Shown here in pieces: positions 18,801 to 21,372 of a DNA stretch of 21,372 nucleotides (position 1 is the first letter of the stretch; every line of letters begins with the position of its first letter). The stretch is from NCBI GenBank assembly GCA_008931825.1, contig QXVZ01019388.1, forward strand, positions 1 to 21,372, given 5' to 3'. Source of the DNA: Phallusia fumigata (lineage: Eukaryota; Chordata; Ascidiacea; Phlebobranchia; Ascidiidae). Under the pieces are notes generated by a model. That model was not told where the DNA came from and did not search any database. It worked only from the letters and a program-made list of their open reading frames with translations. Made by a program: the position numbers and the translations under genes.

Positions 18801-21177
18801 AAACAGGGCCCGCAGATTTTAACCAACTCGCCAAACGAACCACTGTGTTAGGGTAAATCTTATAAACTGACTCACAACATGTAACTTTTGGCGCCCCTTT
18901 AAGGAAATACCCATCATGGCAAGTGAATTCACAGTATGCACCAGGTTCCTGGTTTCCGTAGCACTGCATGTTACCTCTGTCTGGAGGAGATGGCCTTGGG
19001 TCGCAGTTACCTGAAAAATCATTGTTAAATAGGAAGTTGGCGTTGTTCCAAATCATACAATTCCTACCGTGTGAAAATTGTGGGATGTCGTTCCAACAGG
19101 CCATAAGATCTCTGTTGCAAGCGTCAGTCCTGCAGCAACATCTACACACTGAAGTTGGGGAGTTTTTGTTGCATTGTATCGGGAAAGCCTTTCTCACATT
19201 CTGGAGTAGAAAATATGTTTGTGTTATTTCGGAATTAGCACTTTTGACTGCTACGTTGAGTTTTTGTGGAGGTACCGTTACGATTTGTAAGATCAAATCA
19301 TGTTTAAAAGACTTAACTGATGGAGTAACGTTTAGCACTTAGCCGCTTGTAAATAAAACACCTAAAAGCAGTTTTAAAACAATTTATTTCCGCACAACAT
19401 GCCAAATAACCTGTATGTCATGAATAGATGTACCTTAATGTATCACAAACGCTTTGTCAGGAATTGTAGCACTCATTTTTACCTGCACATAGTTATTGCT
19501 GCATGCATGCGCTTGCTTGCATCGTTTCTCGATTAGAACCGTTTTACCGTTGTTTTCGTGTCGAATCTGGTCTTCGCATATAGCCTGAAATGGACAATTT
19601 TTAAACGCATAAAGTCACCCACACGCCCGAGTGGATGGCTACGTCTTCTAAACGGGGATTCCCCACTGGGAAATTTAGTTTTTTCAAACGGGAGATTATG
19701 TAATGAATGTAAGTGTCTAAAACTTTATCAATCGCAAGAGGTTGCATGTAATCCTCGTATATTATACTGAAATAATAAACATGCTAACTTCTAACCAAAT
19801 TTCTTTGGGATTTTAGCGTTAAATATCAGTTAAAGTGACTCATAGTACGCCAAGCCTGCAAGGGGCGTTATAGCGTATCATAGTCGGCGTTCCAAGGTTT
19901 TCCAATCAGCAAGACATGGCTAGAAAAAATGTAGCCTGCGGTGGGATTCGAACCCCCGACAGGAGCCTATCCGGGGCTGGCTCTCAACTAACTAAGCCAC
20001 GCATACTCGGCGGTACGTATGCCGAAAGTTGAATCACAGACACCGCTGCATGCTCTATGCTGCACATGTCAGCTTCTAGAAGGGCGTTCAACTGTGAATT
20101 AAATCCTTGCGCATATTTGGTGCTAGGATCTGTCCCGAAGCTTTCGTGCTGGCCAGCGATAACGACACACTCAAATGAGAATAACTGCACGTAAGGCCTT
20201 TAGTCGAGCCAGATCAGTCCTTAGGGCAAATAAATAGCCGATGGGTTCTAATTCAACTCTTCTAACATACGGGGTCCTTTTTAGAAGGGGTCCAGCAGAT
20301 ATATTGTTTCGGGGCCGTGATCTACAGGGGAGCGTTAAAATATACGCCAAAAAATGAAATTTGTATTTTATTTTGAAACACTACTTGTTTGCTGGTTAAT
20401 CTAAACATATTGCTTTGTGTGATTATTGAATAAGATTGTTTTTAAATTTGAGGCACACTGAATTATTATCAAGTTTTTTATCATTTTTCAAAATTTTACT
20501 GGTTTATTTACACATACCGTTTTATGTGATCAATAAATGGCCCCTTTTTAAAGTTTAAGGCAGAAAATAATAATTAACATTTTATCAGCTTTTATAAATT
20601 TTACTGATTTATTTAAACATGTCGTTATATTTGATCGACAAATAGGCATTTTTTTAAGTTTCATGCACATTAAAATATTACCTAGCTTTTATTCCTATTT
20701 TTAGTTCCAAATACGTCTGCAAGTACATCGAAGCCTAATAGAGCTTGCTGATATAGCACAAAAATACTTTTTCCAAGGGTGGTACAATATTTTTTCATTG
20801 GGCCGCATTAGAAACAAAACATATTGCGGAGGGATTCGTCAAAGGCTTTACATTTACTCAATCCTGCTAAATATTCACTGTATTTCTTCAAAATTATGTA
20901 CTAAATTTATTCAATTAAATGATGAAATTTGTATATTTTTTAATTCCAAATTAGCTTATTCGGGTCTGTCAGAGTCAACCAAAAGGGCCGTATGTGGCCC
21001 GGGGCCATACAATGCCCGGATCGGTTAAAATCTTACGTTCTTTTCAACGCAATCCTTTAGACGACCGTTGTTCAAACACTCTTCGTTCGTCTTGGCATTA
21101 TTGCAGTCCCAGCATTTTAAGCCTGCAAAAAAATATAAAAAGTAAAATCCAATAAAAAATAATATGTTGGGCTGCAT
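3618..21177 (-). CDS. Secreted LU - CCPx3 - VWA protein, 12-exon gene
   Basis: Reconstructed by hand. Exons in transcript order: 21037-21177, 19483-19584, 19068-19200, 18876-19010, 17878-18004, 14490-14602, 10598-10780, 8804-8915, 7739-7814, 6469-6544, 4966-5123, 3618-3830. Every junction is GT-AG and every phase matches its neighbour; total 1,569 nt, or 522 residues plus stop. Domains: possible signal peptide (about 1-19), LU domain (20 to about 113), CCP1, CCP2, CCP3 (about 128-312), VWA (about 320-500) and a tail ending in basic/His residues and a TAG stop. N-glycosylation sequons are seen at NGT (CCP1), NGS (CCP2) and NYT (VWA). Such domains mediate extracellular adhesion, complement-like or ligand binding; the partner is unknown. 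No serine protease, EGF, transmembrane or GPI signal follows. The gene spans 17.6 kb for a 1.6-kb message, inflated by transposons and satellites. The product is not recognised as a named gene. Least certain parts are the first exon and whether CCP3 occurs once or twice. Confidence 0.85.
3831..4780. other. Intron 11, mostly unique AT-rich sequence
   Basis: Contains short AAATAGGGGT direct repeats (3843-3862) close to the exon 12 acceptor and a G-rich run at 4318-4337. No exon-like segment found. Confidence 0.4.
4781..4805 (-). mobile_element. hAT-like terminal sequence
   Basis: The reverse complement, CAGTGGTTCCCAACCTTTT, is the familiar end of Charlie/hAT non-autonomous elements. The opposite end was not found with confidence. 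Confidence 0.4.
4852..4957 (-). mobile_element. (TTGAG)n-ended element, terminal fragment at a splice donor
   Basis: CTCCGGCCTGGCGATTGATT and the CTTAACTCAACTCAA end match one terminus of the family. The end lies 4-8 bases past the GTAAG donor of exon 11. Confidence 0.6.
4966..5123 (-). CDS. Exon 11: VWA core with MIDAS Thr and Asp
   Basis: Acceptor TTTCACTTAG, donor GTAAGT; 158 nt. It contains [15 protein letters not shown] (MIDAS threonine and an NYT glycosylation site), then [12 protein letters not shown] (MIDAS aspartate) and KKIRDAGAL. The wording is closest to matrilin/collagen-type VWA domains. A (TTGAG)n-ended transposon remnant begins only a few bases inside the following intron. 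Confidence 0.93.
5282..5667. mobile_element. 386-bp near-palindromic MITE with (TTGAG)n/(CTCAA)n ends
   Basis: The left arm (5292-5390) contains GTTTATTTCGCTCGGTGAAA and CCGGAAATAGCTGCGTAACG; the right arm (5567-5665) carries their imperfect reverse complement, ending TTTCACCAAGCGAAATAAAC. Arms are about 95 bp, and the outer ends are pentamer arrays. The centre contains GGTGTAGCTGCAGCGCGTTC in reverse relative to other copies. No coding capacity; no clear target-site duplication. Confidence 0.75.
5668..6468. other. Intron 10 remainder
   Basis: Mostly unique AT-rich DNA. AACGTTTCGACAATCGCTGT followed by TGTCATCATCAG at 5965-5997 recalls 3449-3480 and 462-500 and may be a decayed dispersed repeat. 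The plus-strand open frame near 5733-5948 shows no domain and is not called. Confidence 0.4.
6469..6544 (-). CDS. Exon 10: VWA central helix
   Basis: Acceptor TTTGTTTAG, donor GTATAC; 76 nt. It encodes [20 protein letters not shown], then PYNGG, the segment leading to the MIDAS threonine. The last base plus the next exon give GGGT. Phase 0 in, phase 1 out. Confidence 0.88.
6710..7022. mobile_element. Foldback element with nested inverted arms
   Basis: Inner arms 6776-6822 and 6914-6960 (47 bp each) are imperfect reverse complements around ACTCCAATTTGTTGTGAGTAA, with a 91-bp spacer. Outer arms at about 6710-6770 and 6965-7022 match too (GTAAGGTC...CATTGCAG). An outer arm alone also exists at 1698-1784. 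Confidence 0.7.
7023..7738. other. Intron 9 remainder
   Basis: The part at 7090-7440 is less AT-rich and may be an unidentified transposon remnant; it has an open plus-strand frame of 97 codons (7059-7352) with no recognisable domain. No end repeats could be paired. Confidence 0.3.
7739..7814 (-). CDS. Exon 9: VWA second strand
   Basis: Acceptor TTTTTATCAG, donor GTATGG; 76 nt. In the phase set by exon 8 it reads [17 protein letters not shown], then RDVDTDTQ, matching the segment before and through the second beta strand of VWA domains. The longer open frame over the same bases is a different frame and does not join its neighbours. Confidence 0.83.
7893..7986 (-). mobile_element. (TTGAG)n-ended element, terminal fragment
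   Basis: GGTTTTTGTCGTAATGCTAT, then GTGTCGCTATGATTTTCTTC and the CTCAACTTAACTCAACTTAA end match one terminus of the family. Confidence 0.6.
8141..8575. repeat. 22-bp minisatellite
   Basis: About 18-20 degenerate units of GATTCGATTTGAACAGGTAC plus two bases, with variants such as TTGATCTGGTACAA. Open frames here on both strands are repeat translations, not genes. It lies in intron 8. Confidence 0.8.
8804..8915 (-). CDS. Exon 8: start of VWA domain with MIDAS DxSxS
   Basis: Acceptor TTTTTTACAG, donor GTAAGA; 112 nt. It reads [20 protein letters not shown], then [17 protein letters not shown]. This is the first beta strand and helix of a VWA domain; DSSSS fits the DxSxS metal-ion motif. The PCPP segment supplies a cysteine just before the domain. 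The exon is short and is recognisable only by this motif. Confidence 0.9.
9271..9360 (-). mobile_element. (TTGAG)n-ended element, degraded terminal fragment
   Basis: TTCTGGTGATTGATTTAGTG and the final CTGAACTCAACTTAA correspond to the terminus of the family with several changes. Confidence 0.5.
9571..9912 (+). mobile_element. (TTGAG)n-ended element, longer copy
   Basis: GTTGAGTTGAGTTTATTTCG, then AACGCGCTGCAGCTACACCG and TACAAGGCGTTACGTGACG. It continues past the truncation points of other copies into a segment (AACCTCCGAATAAAAAACAG) that is also recognisable at 15290-15350. Confidence 0.65.
9869..10103 (+). repeat. 117-bp exact direct repeat around an N
   Basis: 9869-9985 and 9987-10103 are identical, separated only by N9986. 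This is the mark of contig ends joined without merging their overlap. Confidence 0.9.
10104..10568. other. Intron 7 remainder
   Basis: AT-rich; no exon-like or repeat-terminal motif recognised. Confidence 0.35.
10598..10780 (-). CDS. Exon 7: complete CCP3 (sushi) domain
   Basis: Acceptor TGTACACAG, donor GTAAGG; 183 nt, phase 1 at both ends, so a whole CCP sits in one symmetric exon. Cysteines are in FCPEQG, MSC, STC, FAC, TQC and LPC, again six, with the tryptophan in [10 protein letters not shown]. It joins exon 6 (C plus CC gives Pro) and exon 8 (T plus AT gives Tyr). A near-identical copy is at 12053-12235. Confidence 0.9.
10862..10941 (-). repeat. Short dispersed repeat, intact copy
   Basis: The reverse complement reads GAGGCAGGTAGCTCGACGGT, then GCATAACGCATTCAGGCCTT and GTTCCGTCC. 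It is the uninterrupted version of the copy split at 659-953. Its allelic duplicate is 12317-12396. Confidence 0.65.
11595..12022. repeat. 89-bp minisatellite, first copy
   Basis: Units begin AGCTACTTAAACTTA at 11831 and 11920 (89 bp apart) with a weaker unit at 11740. Each has ATCACAAGACACAGA, then GGTTAATTAG and TTTCTGGCAGTTCAG. Its repeat is at 13050-13477. Confidence 0.75.
12053..12235 (-). CDS. Second copy of the CCP3 exon (allele or tandem duplicate)
   Basis: This lies in the second 1,454-bp copy (12024-13477) of a duplicated block and keeps both splice sites. Against 10598-10780 it differs at two residues (EQS for EQG, GRR for GRK) plus silent changes. Because the exon is phase 1-1, using both copies would add one CCP without a frameshift. 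The single N joining the two blocks makes an unmerged allele more likely than a real fourth CCP. Confidence 0.6.
13050..13780. repeat. 89-bp minisatellite, second copy, across N13533
   Basis: The same units continue on both sides of N13533. The stretch before the N (13375-13532, 158 bp) matches 13534-13780 (247 bp) apart from one additional 89-bp unit (starts at 13534 and 13623). Confidence 0.8.
13879..13935 (+). repeat. tRNA-like SINE fragment
   Basis: GGGTTCAAATCCCACCGCAG gives a good B box. The A-box side (GGTTAGTTGTTACTTAGGC) is only partly preserved. Same 3' end as 2287-2480 and 19933-20170. Confidence 0.5.
14021..14185 (+). repeat. tRNA-derived SINE
   Basis: TGGCCGAGTGG is a clear A box and GGGTTCTATTCCC a B box with one change; spacing suits a Ser/Leu-type tRNA head. 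The non-tRNA part follows to about 14185. Stem pairing is too poor for a working tRNA. Confidence 0.6.
14216..14460 (+). repeat. Two adjacent short dispersed repeats
   Basis: Copies at 14216-14290 and 14384-14460 share GGCGTTGTTCCGCCCACCGA followed by GGA(T/C)AAAAAT. The second ends about 25 bp from the exon 6 donor. Confidence 0.65.
14490..14602 (-). CDS. Exon 6: second half of CCP2
   Basis: Acceptor TTTTTTATAAG, donor GTATGT; 113 nt, completing a codon with 1 nt and leaving 1 nt. It encodes [17 protein letters not shown], then [11 protein letters not shown]: cysteine 4, the Gly/Leu core, cysteine 5 and the W...P.C ending of a sushi domain. An intron in the middle of a CCP is a common arrangement in this family. 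Two copies of a short dispersed repeat lie just beyond the donor (14216-14460). Confidence 0.87.
14961..15350 (+). mobile_element. (TTGAG)n-ended element, longest single-ended copy
   Basis: Starts CTTGAGTTGAGTTGAGTTGA, then GTTTATTTCGCTTGGTGAAA, and extends through CGCTGCAGCTACACCG to CACGCGTGCTGGGCAGAG and CACCGAAAGAAACGCTGCC. It shows sequence missing from the palindromic copy at 5282-5667. Confidence 0.65.
15621..16212. repeat. Perfect octamer array, 74 x AGCGAACG
   Basis: Seventy-four uninterrupted units of 8 bp (592 bp). As 8 is not a multiple of 3, each forward frame reads the same eight-residue cycle (S-E-R-A-N-E-R-T); the reverse strand also has no stop codon. The long plus-strand open frames here are therefore not evidence of a protein. 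It lies in intron 5. Confidence 0.97.
16213..17784. other. Intron 5 remainder
   Basis: AT-rich sequence. I searched the minus strand for a further CCP half-exon and found none that fits phase and cysteine pattern; exons 5 and 6 already join directly. Confidence 0.45.
17785..17850 (+). repeat. tRNA-like SINE fragment
   Basis: TGGTGGTTCTAATCCCGGC is a B-box-like segment following CTCGCTAGGTT. It stops shortly before the exon 5 donor. Confidence 0.45.
17878..18004 (-). CDS. Exon 5: end of CCP1 and first half of CCP2
   Basis: Acceptor TTTGTTCAG, donor GTAAGC; 127 nt, entering with 2 nt and leaving with 2. It reads [12 protein letters not shown], the W...C close of CCP1, followed by [18 protein letters not shown] and LGSRC, the opening of CCP2. 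It fits exon 4 (T plus TG gives Leu) and exon 6 (AA plus G gives Lys). It is under 65 residues, so open-reading-frame filters miss it. A partial duplicate of its upstream part lies across the N at 18059. Confidence 0.88.
17946..18172 (+). repeat. 113-bp exact direct repeat around an N
   Basis: 17946-18058 and 18060-18172 are identical and separated by N18059. The unit includes most of exon 5 and its acceptor. Confidence 0.92.
18060..18118 (-). pseudogene. Truncated duplicate of exon 5 (probable assembly artefact)
   Basis: Bases 18060-18172 repeat 17946-18058 exactly, so the first part of exon 5 and its acceptor appear twice, and this copy is cut off by the N at 18059. It cannot be spliced productively as it stands. 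An unmerged contig overlap explains it better than a real gene fragment. Confidence 0.8.
18206..18365 (+). repeat. tRNA-derived SINE with two tandem heads
   Basis: Two A-box heads (ATGGCCGAGAGGTTAATGCG near 18218 and ATAGCCGAGAGGTTAGTGCG near 18276) are followed by one B box (GGGTTCTAATCC) and GGTCGCTTGTGTTTC. Same family as 14021-14185. Confidence 0.6.
18876..19010 (-). CDS. Exon 4: first part of CCP1 (sushi) domain
   Basis: Acceptor TTTTTCAG, donor GTGAGT; 135 nt, starting with 2 nt and ending with 1. It encodes [16 protein letters not shown], then [15 protein letters not shown] and PKVTC: five of the six cysteines of a CCP. The MQC...AYC pair is additional to the standard four and is typical of selectin-type sushi repeats. 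The open frame continues past the donor to about 18781 but loses CCP character there, so the intron is preferred. Confidence 0.88.
19068..19200 (-). CDS. Exon 3: C-terminal end of LU domain
   Basis: Acceptor TTCTACTCCAG, donor GTAGGA; 44 codons plus 1 nt. It carries the LU-family signature CCRTDACN, matching the usual ending CC-x-x-D-x-C-N, in a run of four near-adjacent cysteines (VCRCCC). A linker with another cysteine ([12 protein letters not shown]) follows and leads into CCP1. Of the three forward readings, only this frame is open after the acceptor. Confidence 0.85.
19483..19584 (-). CDS. Exon 2: middle of LU (Ly6/uPAR) domain
   Basis: Acceptor CATTTCAG and donor GTAAAA bound 34 codons with phase 0 at both ends. 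The peptide starts [14 protein letters not shown] and contains KRCKQAHAC, giving the central cysteines of the three-finger fold. It joins exon 1 (ending DCVEKN) and exon 3 without a frame change. On its own this exon is too short and too divergent to be found by domain search, so it is supported mainly by its position and phase. Confidence 0.8.
19585..19932. other. Intron 1, right part
   Basis: No exon-like motif. The 70-codon plus-strand frame at 19558-19770 overlaps exon 2 and has no domain. Confidence 0.4.
19933..20170 (-). repeat. tRNA-derived SINE
   Basis: On the minus strand, TGGCTTAGTTAG (A-box-like) and GGGGGTTCGAATCCCACCGC (perfect B box) form a tRNA-like head; the shared tail (GAAAGTTGAATCACAGACAC on the plus strand) matches 2287-2480. 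Confidence 0.65.
20357..20705. repeat. AT-rich tandem repeat, about 106-bp unit
   Basis: Units start at 20421, 20528 and 20633, with a partial unit before. Shared features are GAT at the start, TTTTTAAAGTTTAAGGCA-like text, a TTTTACTGGTTTATTTA block and a CCGTTTTATGT-like end. Copies are quite diverged, so the array is old. Confidence 0.6.
20706..21036. other. Intron 1, left part with possible hAT-like pieces
   Basis: TTGGGCCGCATTAGAAACAA near 20800 and GGGCCGTATGTGGCCCGGGG near 20985 resemble the G+C-rich ends of hAT-type elements. No exon recognised. Confidence 0.3.
21037..21177 (-). CDS. Exon 1: possible signal peptide and start of LU domain
   Basis: The secure part is 21037-21122, which gives an LU start: LKCWDC, then EEC and KDC, ending at a GTAAGA donor in phase 0. 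Upstream, the frame stays open through a hydrophobic stretch ([19 protein letters not shown]) to an ATG at 21175-21177, with an in-frame TGA a few codons further up; this would be a signal peptide cleaved just before LKC. The alternative is that TTTTTTTGCAG, ending at 21123, is a splice acceptor and the signal peptide comes from an exon outside the window. Ly6-family genes commonly have such a phase-1 intron after the signal peptide, and the poly-T tract would read as Phe-rich by chance. I favour neither strongly. Confidence 0.65.
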
Positions 21178-21372
21178 CAGTATCAAACATCAGCTTGCAC
21201 GGTAATAAAAGAAATCAAACTGACAAAAGAGTTTCAACTTGCTTTGAAACACAATAAATTGTAAGAAATAACATAAAAAAAAATTTAAAAAAAACTTTTA
21301 AAACGAGTGGTTGCTAAAAAAGATTGAAACGAACTAGGTAAAAAAAACAGCCAGCAACAAAAAAAATCACAT
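21178..21372. other. Upstream of the gene, promoter not resolved
   Basis: Very AT-rich with poly-A/T runs. No TATA box, initiator or first exon could be assigned; the window ends here. Confidence 0.4.

Noticed and set aside
18781..18875. Continuation of the CCP1 open frame after PKVTC
   Set aside because: It loses the sushi pattern, and a GTGAGT donor at 18870-18875 joins in phase to NGTW...C in exon 5.
18968..19342. 124-codon plus-strand frame
   Set aside because: Antisense to the LU and CCP1 exons, with no recognisable domain.

Overview
The window looks like a piece of an AT-rich, compact animal nuclear genome, most likely a tunicate of the Ciona type. The reasons are GT-AG introns, cysteine-rich extracellular domain exons, tRNA-like SINE pieces, many short inverted-repeat transposons and about 1% difference between what look like two alleles. 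The organism is my inference; no marker gene proves it.

The main content is one gene on the minus strand, running from about 21177 down to a stop codon at 3618-3620. I reconstructed it from 12 short exons whose splice sites and reading phases all fit (1,569 nt in total, about 522 residues). In order it encodes a possible signal peptide, one Ly6/uPAR (LU, three-finger) domain, three CCP/sushi domains of the six-cysteine selectin-like kind, one von Willebrand factor A (VWA) domain with a complete MIDAS metal site, and a short cysteine-containing tail. No transmembrane segment, GPI signal or protease domain is visible, so it is probably secreted. The CCPx3-VWA order recalls complement factor B/C2 without the protease, with an LU domain added at the front.

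Layout from the right edge: 19068-21177 holds the LU exons; 17878-19010 CCP1 and half of CCP2; 14490-14602 the rest of CCP2; 10598-10780 CCP3 (a second copy at 12053-12235); 3618-8915 five exons for VWA and the tail. The introns are unusually large and full of repeats: copies of a family with (TTGAG)n ends, including a 386-bp near-palindrome at 5282-5667; a second foldback element at 6710-7022; a 22-bp minisatellite; an 89-bp minisatellite; and a 592-bp perfect octamer array (74 x 8 bp) at 15621-16212. The first 3.3 kb lies beyond the gene's 3' end and shows only repeats.

The window has four single N positions (9986, 12023, 13533, 18059). Each is flanked by two copies of the same sequence as direct repeats: 117 bp identical, 1,454 bp about 99% identical, 158 versus 247 bp (differing by one 89-bp unit), and 113 bp identical. 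This is what unmerged overlapping contig ends or alleles look like, so the second CCP3 copy and a broken partial copy of the CCP1/CCP2 exon are probably assembly artefacts.
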